Shown here: piece by piece, positions 1-14,406 of the stretch
How the letters are laid out: the number at the start of each line of letters is the position of its first letter
How positions within the stretch are numbered: the stretch's first letter is position 1
Source of the DNA: Sipunculus nudus
Lineage: Eukaryota > Annelida > Sipuncula > Golfingiida > Sipunculidae
NCBI GenBank assembly: GCA_026874595.1
Contig: CM049307.1
Span: 40,744,362-40,808,361, forward strand
DNA length: 64,000 nt
Direction of reading: 5' to 3'
Program-made: the position numbers and the translations under genes
Notes under the pieces: model-generated
Databases searched by the model: none
What the model saw: only the letters and a program-made list of their open reading frames with translations
What the model was told of the DNA's origin: nothing

Positions 1-3000
1 ATTAAATGTGCAATGTCTTGGCAAATGGCAAGGAAGAAACCTATCATCAGTCACTTGCTTTATGTTCTCCAATAGCTCAAGGTGGTCTCTGCTGGTATTA
101 CAGTATTACTACTTTATTTTGTCAAATGCACATGCCATGTAGAGCAGATAAAGCACATTTAGGCTCAATTAACTGCTTAGAAACGTAATCCAAGCTAAAT
201 TCTAACATGCTGGAAGTATATTACAGATTATATTATTGTGGTAATGCATCTGGTATTGAACTTTGAATTATATTTTAAAATGGTTAAATGTGCACAGGTT
301 TTATACTGAAATATGTATAGCCTTTGATATTAAGCATCTGTTTCAGCTAGTATTTCTGGCTAACTGAATTAAAGTTATACCCATATATGTTATGCAGCAT
401 ATTAATGCCGAGCCCTTCGATGTTGGACTTTTTACTTAAAGGAATCTTTCAGCCCCAAGACTTGACTCTCTGTCCCAGAGATTTTAAAGCCAGTAACAGT
501 ATTGAGATTTGAAAGTGTTTGTTCATGCAGGTATTATCGATGTTCTGATGATTTCATAATGACACTGCTTTTTTATGTCAAATGTTAAGCATGATGCTTT
601 ACAGGAGGGTCAGTAGTTTTGCCAAATATTCACTTTTAGTTTTAATATGCTTTACTAGGAAAGGTCACAATGTTTTGCATGTACCACTTATTTCATGTGC
701 ACAAATTGTCAAACTCATTTAAATTATACATATGAATGAGCTCCAGATTTAGAATTTGCATTAGCCTTGTACAGGCAAATATGCCTCTTATTGAAAATGT
801 ATATTAGTGTATTAGTATTTTACCTGTGGACAGGCCTATTTATAGGTATTATAATATTCAGCCAGACAATTGAGTTATTGAAGCATATTTTCACAATCTG
901 TAACTGCAGAATGTTATGATATATATCCAGTATTCATTATCATATCAACTGTGTGCCAAATCAAATATTTTATTCATAAACTTTTATTCATTTATTTCTA
1001 TATATTTTATTAATGTCCATTTGTTATGTAATATTAGGATATTCTTGTTATGCACATCAGGTTTTAATCATCATAAATAGCATGACCCACAACATTAAAA
1101 TGTTGTACTTAGTTTATGAATTTAAAGGAATTATATTTGTAAAGAAAATATAGACTACTCAGTTTACTGTAATACAGTCAGGTGGCCCCATGCTACTTCT
1201 AAAGATTTTAAAGATCTACTTTCACACACATACACAACCATATCCTCATATTCTTGTCTCATGACACTGCATATCAGTCACAAACTTTCACAACAAAACA
1301 GCAAGCACACCAATGCAAACCAAGTTCATAAGGTCCTATCAACAGATGTTGGAGTTCTAAAAACACTGTAACACTGATATTCACATTGTTGACCAAAAGC
1401 TTGTTCAAGGCAGTCAAGTCAGAGATGTTCTTTCTTTTCTGTTGTTGCATAGAAGTTGAGCTGATTATTTCAGAGTAATATTGCACCCTTTTATATTGTT
1501 GTAAAAGTTACAATTGTCAATTTTCTTGAGACAACCAAAGAACTCAGCAAATTTTTATGATGCATGTACTATGTTATGTGCCGATTCAAAGTCATGTCTA
1601 GCAAATATTTATCCTTTTTTTAACCTTTGTGCAAGTCTTTAAATGAACACTGCTGAAATAAATACTGTGGTCTTGTTGTTTTTTCTCATTCTGGGCACTG
1701 CTTGTCCAAATCTTAATCCTGAATAACATGCACTCATCCAAACCATCTGTGATTGAGGCCCATTTTATTTCTCTGACCACTGAAGAAGCATTCACCTGTT
1801 CATGCAAGACCAATAACAACCGTCTTTCCTAGGAATCAAGAGTAAATGCAAATGTTCACGCTCCATATTGTAACTATTTGAGACATTTGTTTATTGGGGG
1901 GTGGGGTATTATTCACGTTATTAGTATAACGTGATCACAGTAGTTAGTCAGTATAAATTCTCCACGGTTTGTTCTCAACCTGGAATCATGAATTTTCCAG
2001 GTCCTGGAAAAGGGGGGGGGGGGGCAGGGGTCTTTAATTATCCCTGGATATTTCCTTACATTTGGATGTAGATAATTATTGGTCAGCACACATCACCTGC
2101 CTGCCTCAAATCTACCATGCTACCCAGTGGCATCAGTATCAACGGTAGGGTCCAACAGGACAAGGACACTATTCAGTTTACCGTATCTGCCCTGGCAGGT
2201 GCAACCAATTGCCATTTTGACTTGCTACCTGATTACATGTTCGCATATTGACAAATATTTAAAGTTAAATAAACCCTGAAATGCTTAAAAAAATTTGGAC
2301 CTACCCAAAAATATGAACCGATTCGGAGGGTTGAGAAGGAAAGCATCAATTTTAGCATCCAAAAGTTAACTTAGAAATCTGGCACAGCTGGACAGATTGT
2401 CATGAAATTTTGTATGCTTAATTCTTGGAAGAACTCTTGCACAAGACGGTGCCACCTAGAACCTCTTTAAATTTATGCTTCATCCTGTAGCAGGGCATAA
2501 ACTGGAGACAAAAGATTTGGATGCAGGTTCTGATGGAATAGACTGGAAAGTTCTGATTTTACAGGCATAATAGCATTCCATTCGTCAATCCAACATATTC
2601 CTTGTGCACATTGATATGACCCAAATCTATGGATTTTTTTCCGTACTATACCCCATATCCTGTGTTGAAATGGCTATAGTCCTTCCAATGAAGGGGTGCC
2701 CATCAGATTTGGAGATAAACAGGAGATGCTAAAATGTTTGTTCAATATATGACAATAACAGAACATTCTGAGCACTCCAGGGATGAGCATGAAATATTTA
2801 ATTGCTACTTCTATGTATACTTTGCAACTTTCTGGACGTTTCCTCATGAAGTGACATCGCAAGGCGTCTTTTAGCCTATATATTTTATTATAATTTTGGT
2901 AGCAAATCCTGGTCTGTCGAAAGTTGCCCCTGTCACTTCAGTCACCATGTCATGAAAAAAGTATACTGTTTTCTCATATTTTAGATTATTTGACTCAATT

Positions 3001-3180
3001 TATGTGAAAGCTATGGTGCTTGTTTTGTTATAAATATTTGCCAGTGTACCTGGTTGAGTCCATGACAGGTAACTGCCCAAAACTGATTATCTCGCAAGGC
3101 ATCAGGAGCCACAAGCAAGCACTCTCCCACTCTTTGCAGACCAGGAAAAAATCACAACGCACCATTTTTCTGCATACAAA
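1..3180. other. No gene seen; AT-rich flank
   Basis: Only short open frames without recognisable domains or convincing splice sites. There is a poly-G run near 2012-2022 and scattered AT-rich text. It could hold untranslated sequence or introns of a gene outside the window. Confidence 0.5.
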
Positions 3181-3188
3181 CACAATAG

Positions 3189-6100
3189 TTTATTATATAC
3201 TCCTTCATAAAATTAATTTATACACAAGTGAAATATATCTCCCAGCATGCCTACAAGAGCCAAATTAAAATTCAACAGGTGAAACTTCTATATCCAACAA
3301 CATTATCATTTAATCAGACAAAACTTAGCATCACTGTCCTGACATTTACAGCTGGAAAAAAAGCAGACAAATGAGAAAGGAAAATTTGCCATTATAAAAT
3401 GGATCAAATGTGAGATGATATTTACTATAGATAAATACAGGAGGTTTTTCATATCAATTCTTATAAGCTTTACAACAATAAATGGCTGTGGCACCAATAT
3501 TAGCTGGCCATCAGCCTATAGTCCTGTGTTCTTCTGAAAATACCTCGATGAATAATCACGTAGGCGTACTCCATGCTTGGTTCACTCCTGTTGTTCTGTG
3601 GTAATCCTGTACTTCAGTGCAAACTGTGTGTAAAATAAAGCCAGTCCTCCTGGAAACCTCTAATAACGCCATCCAGCACTCCTGTAAAACAAAAACAAAG
3701 GTAGAAAAGATAAGCCACTGGTATTTTAATGAAAAAAAAATATGATTAAAAAAAAATACCAAACAAAATATGTAAAGCCGGCACCTCTTTTCTTGATTTC
3801 TTCTGCCTTCCAGGAGTCCTAAATTCAACTGTTTCCCCAGAAAATCCATGAAAATAATGAATAAATATTTTAACTTCACTGTACAATTCTCACTCCCCTC
3901 CATGATAAAAATCAATATTCTTAAAATTCTCCGGTTTACATGGCTACAGTTCCCTAGGGCAAACATGGCCTGCACAAAAGAAAAAATATTTTCATGGAGG
4001 TTCCTGGGGAAACAAAGAACAACATAAGAAATACCACTAACCTTTTACCCTAACCCTCTTTTCTTATGGCTGCTGAATCATTGACGAGGGTATGGAGTAA
4101 GTGAGGAGGCTTGGGGTATACAAACAAGACCACCTAATGTAAAACCCACCCAATGTCATCCCATTACTACACTTCCTTCCAATAACAACCCCCCCCCCCC
4201 CCTTCAAATCCCAATTTAATCTAAATAGCTTTAAAAGGGTGGGTCTGTGATAAATTTTACTTTCTTAAGGAATGCCTATAGAGGACAATGAAACCGGTTT
4301 TTAACTGGTAGAATACAGTTTATATATAATATTATAATATATTATATATAAATATTCTTTTTTAAATGAGTTTGGAATCCAGAAATATTTAAACAATATG
4401 TAAGTACTAAACATAGTTCTAATGTGCTGCAAAATCTTGATGTGACAACCAATTTCATGCTTTTGTGATTATCTTGCCTTCAAGATTGTGCAATAACATG
4501 ATTAATTTTGTCAAGCAGTTATTAGTACACCTGTCTGTGACGTGAAAAACCCATTGTCAACCCCTGAGATTTCTTTCCCACCAATATTTCTGATGAAAAA
4601 ATTCAACTGACATTCCCTTGACCACTGCTATCACCAAGACGTTAAGCATACCTCAACATCAGCAGCTGAGCTCAAACTGAAATGATGAAGTCCATTCCCC
4701 CAGAAAACATTCAAATGACATGGCACTCACCTACAGAAAAGTTTTCTCAGCCATTAACCACGTTCTGCTAATGAATACCTTCACAAATTAATCTCTGTAA
4801 CTTTACAGTGCATACTAGCTCTTGTTTCCCCCCAAAATTTAATGTCATCACAAGTCTTTTGAACACTAATGTGACACATTTACCATCTTTTGAACACGGA
4901 TGTGATAAATTTACCCCTTCTATTTGATGTCTTAATTCCCAATATGATGAAAAAATAGTTTGAAAAAATAAACTTTGAATTTTTAATATATGGTAAATTT
5001 ATATATATGACCTGAATGCAAACTCCAGAAAAAAAAGTGAAATGAAAATTTGGTTCTGAATATACTTTATGTCACTGAATGAGGTTCACCAATCTGTGTT
5101 TCTGGTTTCTACAGTTAAAACTGGTGGGATTTTACAAGTTTTTATACGCAAGCAAGTTTTCCCTGTTTGATTCATTTATCAGATAACACATCTTAGCTGG
5201 AAGATTTGAATAAGCCAGTATGTCAGCATGATTTGAAAACTTGATTAATTAATGTGAAGAATATTTCTGAAAAATGCACTGTTCAAGAGGCTACATGATG
5301 ACATCTGCTATAGAGCAGGGAGTCTTCTATAAAGCACTAGGTAAAAATTCATTACAGATCTCATATGCCTTATCATTACAAAATACGTAACACTACTGAT
5401 TATTGCTCACATCATGAGTATACATGACTACACAGTGATAACAAGAAAACATTTCTACTCTAATGAACATGTTCATGACATGCGATACATGTATAAATAG
5501 GGTCAGCCCTTGGTACTATGCATAAGGTTACCTCTAATCATATACATCCAGCATACTCCGCGGAGTAATGCAGCGCCCGTCTTCAGCCTGACGCATGATG
5601 GTTTTAGCTGAAGGCAACACTATTTGATATTGGTGTGATGGTTCAACAGCTGACACATACATATATGTATAAAAATTCAACATGGCATAAAAAAACGATA
5701 TAAAAAAACAAAGTATCTCATTTCATCATTCTGATACCGTTATAAAGTGTTCTCCACAAAAACTGGGATATAAATGAAACAAGTAAACACTCAAACTATA
5801 AACATTAAAACTATATGAAAGTATTCATAACTGAGTTTCCTCCGTGGTTGCTTACATTTTGTGATACTTCTTCTACGTAACAATATTAATTTATAATTAC
5901 CATAATTCATCTTTTTTTTTCAGATTTGTTTTAATTGTGTGTACATTTGAGTACTGTCTCTGCCAAAGTAATAGTACTATGAAATTAGAACTGCTTCTGA
6001 GGCAAAACTGATGACCACAGGCTTTATTCCTATCACTATGAAACTGCAAAACATGAATTTTAATCAGTGTTTGTGCAGAACACTTTAATTCATTCTTAAA

Positions 6101-7409
6101 TACAAAGGTAGACTCCTTAAAGCAAAATCTTTTACAAAAATATGGCAACCCTCCTTCCTAAACATAGTATTTCCAGGAATAAATGTGAATGTTTAATAAA
6201 AAATTCACAGAGAAAAAATATGGTATTCTGATGTAATAATTATGATGGTGCAGCTTCATATCATCAACAAAACCTCCAATAAAATTATAAAATAAATTAT
6301 GTTTATTTACAACTTTTACTTGCAAAATACCTTCCTTTAAACTGAAAAAAAAATTAATGCAAACTGCATGTTGGACCTTTCCTTTACCACATGAAGTCAA
6401 TTCACAGAATGTTGAGTATTTTTTATATAAAAGATTCCTTGCTAGTCAGGAATTTTATGTCGACAATGCTGTTTTAGGAAGGTTAACAGCAGGTACAATG
6501 AGTTATTTACAAAGTAATTTTCTATTATTAAAAACCCATCATCCTTGTGCAGACACAACATCACACAATACCACAGCTGTCAAATCTGATACTTTAAGCA
6601 AAATTAGCAACATGGGAAATACTTAAAACAACTGGTATTAAGTAACTAATGGAGTACCAGTCAAACAGTCATCAGCCTGTATCCACGGAAAATTAGGTCA
6701 CCGTGACCAAATTTCATCTGTGGATAAACAAGATGACATATTTCTTATAACAATGTTTAACAATTTTGCTGGATTTTTATATCCCACTGATTTGTTAATT
6801 TTACATCATCTGATATGCTTTTACTTTATCTGATAAGTAAATATCCCATTTTTCAATGAAGACTGAAAAATCAGGATATAAAGCAGGATTTGGCAACACT
6901 CTCCACATAGATACAGCTGCGGTGAATGTGTGTGCCATGTCTCACCAGTTTACTTGTAGCACCGAGTGATGGTCAACGCAGATTTTCTTCCGCATCCTCT
7001 TCTTCTCCATCTTCTTTCTTCCGCAAGGTCACACAAGGTCACAAAAATACCTGATACTACATTACAGGAAGCTCAATATAAACTTGACAGTCCAATTCTG
7101 TGTTAATGAGAAACTGACATATAGAGCTCTTGAATGACTGCAAGATAGGAAGGGAGGTTGGTGATCAGACTATATTTTGGAAAAGGGATTAAAAAGAACA
7201 CTACAGGGCCAATTTAAATGCTGTATGATGAGTGTTAAAATATACATGTGCAGAAGCATTTTTGTGACCCTGGGTTTGCATAAACATGAATATTCATAAA
7301 GGTCACATACTTTCCACTCACCTGTGACCTGGAACTTAACAGAGCAGCAAACATGACTTGATATTTGAACACACTTACCTCTGTGCCAAGGGCATACCAC
7401 ATGGCATAT
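3189..7409. other. 3' flank of LUC7L3, possibly UTR or alternative terminal exons
   Basis: No certain coding region. A minus-strand AATAAA at 3194-3189 follows an open stretch at about 3690-3560 that could be a terminal exon of an unrecognised transcript. A 14-bp palindrome lies at 5554-5567, and a short acidic reading frame at about 7030-6975 (minus). A poly-C run is at about 4190-4202. The part nearest 7409 is the expected LUC7L3 3' UTR. Confidence 0.4.
6302..6307 (-). terminator. Candidate LUC7L3 polyadenylation signal
   Basis: AATAAA on the minus strand about 1.1 kb after the LUC7L3 stop. A second hexamer lies at 6028-6023. Neither can be preferred without transcript data. Confidence 0.3.
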
Positions 7410-10400
7410 TCAGTTTGAGTCACCTTGTGTGTCCCCAGAGTTACCCTTGGGGTCAAGGTCACGGGGGTCACCATTGGTGGCAGTTTCCTTGTCACTGCTG
7501 TCTCGGCGGGAACGGCCACGACCCTCTTCAGCTGGTGAACCAGATTTATCCCTGGACTTATCTGTTGAATTTACATGAAATTATACAAATGGTTTACCTC
7601 CCTCAAATGAATTAGTACAATAAAATACATATATTTTACCAATAGGAGGCAATTAATTAGTTATGAACTTTATCTTTCTTGTAAAGAAAGCACCAGAGAT
7701 AAGGTCAATTAATCAATCAATTTTAATCCAATCATCCCATCCTCAGTGACTGAAAGTGGCCACACAAAAGAAACATGAACATAGAATAAATTACCAAATA
7801 ACGGCATTTTTTGGGTAATATTAGGACTTACTTTGTGAAACTGTCTATAGAATGAATATGAAAATAAACATATATTAATGTGCATATATTTTTGCTTTCT
7901 GAACTTCTGTTTTGAATGCAATGGTATGGAAGAATAATAAACAATCATTTAGTCATCAGAGCTCCTAAATCAGCAGAGTTTAATAATTCACAAATACTTA
8001 CACAAATTAAAATTTACATATCTGATTAGGGTGAAACCAAAAACTATCAATTTTGGGAATCAGTGCATAACCGCTATGTCCATTTTTTGTCCACTGTGTT
8101 TTGTGATGCAATGATTCAATATTACTGACCCTTGTCTTTAGACTTGTGATCACGATCTTTGTCACGGGAAGATTTCCTCTCACAACTCCTGCTGCGATGG
8201 CCCCTGCTGTGATGTCTGCTCCTGCTGCGTGAGCGAGAACGGTGGCGTCGGTGGCGCCCTCTGCTACGTGAGCGAGACCGGCGACGGCGGTCCTTGCTGC
8301 GTGAACGACGCCTTCTCTCTCTACTGCTGCTTCGTGTTCTGTGTCTGCTGCGTGATCTCCTATTGCTACGTGATCGTCGATGCCTGATAAAGATATTTGT
8401 AACAATAGTAACTTACTAGAAGTGGGCAATGATTACTACCATCCATGTGAACCAGTTTCAACATTAAATGATGCTTAATGCCAACAGATAGATATGCCTC
8501 TTTCCTCTTGCTTAAGATAAAAAGAATCATTAACCTTTACACATCTGTGAATCAGCCTGTCTGGTTGTTGAAGTGATAGGTTTGGGCTAACGGATTAAAA
8601 ACATCAGAACAACAAGGTGTAATACAAATGATAACTAAATTAAATAAAATGTAAATCTTATTTTAGAATTTAATTTGGATTTCACTTCATATGATTAGAA
8701 TAGGTTCAATTTCACCCTAAGCGGAAGCAACACGTGTTGTTTATTTTTAAAGTTTGTTCCAAATATGGACCATGAATCTAGATAATATAAAATTCTCAGC
8801 ATCAGTATTCAAAAACATGAGGCATTTATGAGTAATTTTTCCATGGATCAAACAAGTGGGAGATCAGAATTGTCCTCACCTATCACGGCTACGACTCCTG
8901 CGCTTTCCACGACTACGACTGCGTGATCGATGCCGTGAACGGGATCTACTCCTCTTTTCCCTCTTTCTTCTCTCTTCACGGGCTTTCTCTCTTTCTTTTT
9001 CCTTCTCCTCTTGCCTCTTCCTTCGTTCTTCCCTTTCCTTTTCCCGTTCCTTTTCCCGTTCTTCCCTCTCTTTAGCCAGACGAGCTTCACGTTCTGGGTC
9101 TTCACCTCTCAATTGTTTCTAAAAATAAAATATATATGTATATATATAGATGAATGTAAACATGCACACAAGCATTCCTACTGACCTTGCTTGCTTGTGA
9201 TTCTTGCTTTATATTAGCGAAACAGTAGAACATCTGACAGTTCCACAGGTTACAGGTTAGAATCCACATTCGGGCATATATCTATTTCCAATGATACAAA
9301 TTCGCGATTAACACTTCTTTACTTCTTCTTTTCTTCTTACATAATTGTTATTATTTCAATCATCTCATATGTTCCCCAAATCTTAACAATTGCATCATAA
9401 GCTAAGGGAACGTCATTCTGGTGATAAATCCTCATGCAATATTGGGAGATCAAAGTACAGGTATTATGTATTTTACCTATCTTTGAATTAGGTTAAACAT
9501 AAAAGGTAGCTAATATTGGTGCTACAGGCACAATATATGTGAGATGCCACTGAAGCTTCAGGTTTATTTACTGCTCACCTGTGCAGATGTTGCATCGTAT
9601 TCACAAAGGTTTTATTTCAAGATAATTTCCCATTAGCGAATGTCACAAATTTAAAACCCTCGCGAACAAAAAGGCAACCAAAGTATGTAAACGTGTGCTC
9701 ACGTGATATATGATTGTAATATTTTGATCCTTACTTGTGCAGTATCTTGTTTTATAACAAATCTTTTTCTGTATTAAACTTTACTGTTATTATATACTTC
9801 ATGTAATTTTCCATTCTACAGAAAAAACACCACTACTTGAATGGCAGACAATATTTGACAGGAAAACCTGATCAGGCAAAAAACGACTGCATAAATAAAA
9901 ATTTAATAATACTTGTATGGAGGAATAGGATACAACCACAGACTAAAGACCACATTACACTTCCTCAAGTGACCATATGAGATTCCAAAATGCATAAAAT
10001 AGCTAACAGCTATGAACAAGCTTTCTCACTTACCTTAAGATCTTCAATGGTAGAGCGTACTTTGGCATAGCCCATGTGCTGTTTGCCCATCAGATGTTCC
10101 TCGAGACGTTGCTGGGCATCACCCACGACCAGGAAAGCCCCACATATATCACATACTTCCATCTCCTTCAAACTTGGCACATTGTTCCCTTTGGTCTGAA
10201 ACGTATACAAAGACTTAATTAAAGACCACCAAGATCCAATCTTCACACTTATTCAGTTTGAAAAATAGTTTTGTTGATAGTGGTGGGAATTGGTTGTAAA
10301 TTCATACTTGATGACTGAAAGATAAAAATGACCTATGATCAATTATTAACTGATGATTTAATGTACCTTCTACATAACTGTGAAATCTGCAGTAGATTTA

Positions 10401-13400
10401 TATCTAAAATATTTAACAAGTTAATCAGGTTTGACTTCTATATCATGCTGAAAAATCAAGGCAATATCCGGATTGTTGACACTTATTCATTCTACAAGGT
10501 TCAGTTATAATGCTGTGCGCTTTATTGTGCCCGGTCTCTGACAGAATTAGAATATTTTATCTGGATAATATCATTTCTTTTGATGTGTACACATTAATTC
10601 ATGCAACAAGTGTCTGTTATCCTGCTACTTACTGATTCTAACTGAGCCTTCTCATCACGGAGCTGTTCACATAACTTCATCACACCCTGGGCTTCCTCAA
10701 CTTTTCCTTCACAGCCCAGCTGCTCCGCCTATAAAGATACAAAATGCATTAAATCAAGGAGAATTATACTATTCTTTTTAAGTTCATTGTTCCTCTTCTC
10801 ATAAAAATTACAACTTATTTCTGTATACTTGTTAATACAGTAAAACCTTACCTAATGACAATCTCAGTTAGGGACCATCTCAAAATAACAACCACTTTTT
10901 ATAGGTACTAATTCTTCTTCCCTCTTTAAGTAAGAACCTCACTTAGATGACCACCTCGCAAATGTGACCACTTTATACAGGTTCTGATGATGGACATAAT
11001 TAGAGGTTTTACGATACTTGGCAACTTTCATTAATAAAAATGAGCAAATTTGTGGATTTCATGCCCAACACATCCGCCTCTTGTTATTTTAGCTTCTTGT
11101 GATCTAATGTTTAATTTTTATTTTCCCCTGAAGATGTCTCCACATAAAAGTGCCTGTATATTAGTTTTCATGTCTCCTGAAGATGTCTCCACGTCATAAT
11201 TTTAGTTGTGAATTGGGAACAGAAGGGAAAACTTTTGTTTGTCTTGGAGCTGGTGATAATAAATTTTCAGACAGACACTCCAAGACCAATCCCAACCAAG
11301 GTATAAATGAGAGCAATCACTGACCCAAACTTGAATGAAATCAGATAATATTTAGGAAAGTTATCGCATGGAAACTAAAACCTGACGGACGGACAGACAA
11401 ACCAAAATCATTGTGTCCCATTCTGAGAAAGCCAGGGACAATTAACAGTAGCTCTTGACAGTGTGAAGTTAACTTTCTCAGCATGGAGGGGTCACATGCT
11501 CTATTTAAAGTAAGAATATTTATTACATCTTAAGCCAGTTATCAACTTTTGCTTTATGTCTGTATTTTTGGAACAAGAGTAATATGGTGACCATGCCAAG
11601 TATAAGCTGATCTGTAGCTTACCTGTTCTACCAGTTCACTGATCCTGGATGTAAGCATGTCTATTTTTTCTTCCTTGGTGTTCGTGATATTATTCATCTG
11701 AAACAAAAAAGGAAACTAAATGACAACCTTGCACTTAAAAGCTGGTGTAACCTTGACTAAAGTGGATCTACCTTTTTACCTACACTGGATTAAGTTTCAA
11801 ACTCTTTTCATTGATTGTCTGTGGGACATATTCAAACTCATTAGCAATTAGAAGCAACACTGCAAATTATGTCAAATATAACTCTTTCCAACTTTAACAG
11901 ATACCTGAAATTACCTTGGAATGGCAGCCAAAAATTTACATTGCTCTAAGACACAACTGAAGTTCACATATGGCTGTTGTGAGAATAAATTGCTTATCCA
12001 TGCTTCTTTATACATAAATTCTGAGAATTCCTATGGTAAAGTCTGCATTAAGTCTTTTCTTGCAAAGTCAATAGTTCCAGCTCATACTAAGCTGGAAGAA
12101 AAATGGTTTCATGGAATTCAACCCCATGCCCACATCCCCTGATGTTAACTGTCATATTCCATATCAAATATCAATAAATGATAAAGAGGACAGAAGTCAG
12201 AAACATGTTCATTAGTACTTACTCCTCCTTGCTGACTATTTAACTGAAGGCGCTGATGCCCCCTACGGATCCGACGTTCCACATCAGACAACAGACCCTG
12301 GAGATAACGGAGGAAATCTTCCTCGTACCCCATCCTTTGATGTCTGGAGCTCTTCTCATAAGATTTCTTCAGTTCTTCGTCATGAATCTTTTCACAAGGC
12401 CCTGCAAGGGTGCATAATATCAATGTGACAAAGAATGAAATAATTTTAACATGTTCACTTACTATGGTTTTGGAAATACTACCACTATAAAATTAAATTG
12501 TTGATAGCCGACTTATTGGTTCTATGATCTTACAAAGTTATCAAATGTTAATTTACTTACTAGGTGTACTGCTTATCATATCTGTGCCTTAATATATCTG
12601 TTACACAAATCCCATAATACTGTGAAACATTTTCATGTTTACTCATAAAGAAGTTTTCCTGGATGTATGACCCTGCTTCCACGAGTGCTTACATAGACTA
12701 GCCATGTCTTAAACATGAGTCACATGACTTTCATGTTGTTGTTTTTATTAAATTATATGCACCTCTAGTAGTAACCTGAGCATAACTTCCATAACATATC
12801 TAAAATTTCAAAATGCCAAAATAAACTTTTAATTCTGATTCTTCCAATTTAGTATTAAATGACAGGCATCAACATTATATATCAAAAGATCAAATAAGAC
12901 AACCAATTATATTTTACTAACCAGAAGATCTTGCATCATATATTTGAGACTTACCAAGATCTGCCCTTGTGTTCACAAAGAGTTCATGTGGACAAAACCC
13001 ACATAACATGAACTTGCATACCTGAAAAATTAACCACATATAAATTACTTATTAAGGGGCAATATCATTTACAATATGTGAACCATCATCATTTGTGCTA
13101 TCACTGGTGTATTTAGTGATATCTGCTTACACTACTACGTATGTAGACACCAGCACTGCATTAACAGAAATTATCTTTCACTTTAAATCTTAAAAATATG
13201 CACCTTTCTATCTTCAACTTTGCTGATACCAATTATGTGTAGTTTACCGTTATTTAAACAGTCAAGTTTTAGGCCTGTGATCTCCTGATTCTGTTTCATT
13301 TTTGCTTATGATCGAAGTTAAGATTCCATTCATTAAAGGGGTATATGTATACCTATTCACATATTATTATGCAACATAACTCATGAAAGTAAAATTTAAG

Positions 13401-14331
13401 TATCATATAATGGTCCGAGTCTAGAATTCAAGTTGTTGTTCAGGACGCATTGAGACACAACGGATACAAGTTAAATGTTATGATAACAGACCAAAATGAC
13501 TCTTTTGCATGTTATTGGTATCCTACATCCTTCTCAAGTATCTATTAGTATTAGCCTGCAATATTATACAATTTTGTTTCATCATGGGATTCAACATGCC
13601 AGTATGATGTATTCCATCATGAGTCCTCTCTGTGCTTGTTTACACCACTTGCTCATGTGCACGTCCTGTCTCTGACATTCACAACCGTTGAGCCCTATAC
13701 AGACCTGGGAGCCAGCCGTTGACCAGTAAATCGGCTGGCTAGAGGAAAAAATGGCTATCTAGCCGGCTGAGCCGGCTCAGGTCTAAGAACAATGATGATG
13801 GCTGAATGGACAACGTTGTGGCTGGCTAGCCGGCTGAGCCGTAAAGATGAGGCAAATATTTAATGTACAAAATGTTGTCTCAGTCTAATGCAGTTATATT
13901 TACATGTACAATAATATGAAACAAACTTAGCAAATATTTTAACAAGTTGATTACCCTTTGGATATACATATACAGTAAAACCTGAACCAAGCTACCACTG
14001 CCGCCAGCGACCGTCTGTGACTTACGACCGAAAAACGAATGCACCGAGCTTAATCACTCTTTAATGCCCCTGTGTTGAGCGCCCGTTTGTGGTACGCGAC
14101 CACCGACGGCTCAGATGTGGCCAGTCGCTGGTCTTTACCTCCGTTAAGCGACAGCCTGGTGCAGCGATAGTGGCACCTGGCGTCATAAGTTAAGACTAAA
14201 ACGACCGTGCCATTGACCGTTTCTTGAATGTGCAGCTGGCAATATTGACCAACTTTCCCCGCGGTGAATTGGACATTTATTCACAACACCCCTCCAGGTG
14301 TCAATGGCCTAGGGCCCGCTTTATCTATCTA

Positions 14332-14406
<75 letters not shown>

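Noticed and set aside
3556-3975. 139-aa minus-strand open frame
   Set aside because: Crosses probable intron-like T-rich sequence, has no domain, and its best peptide lies in a different frame.
8848-9122. Overlapping open frames on both strands opposite the Arg/Glu-rich exon
   Set aside because: They are shadows of LUC7L3 exon 7; low-complexity GAR/CGN codons keep other frames open.
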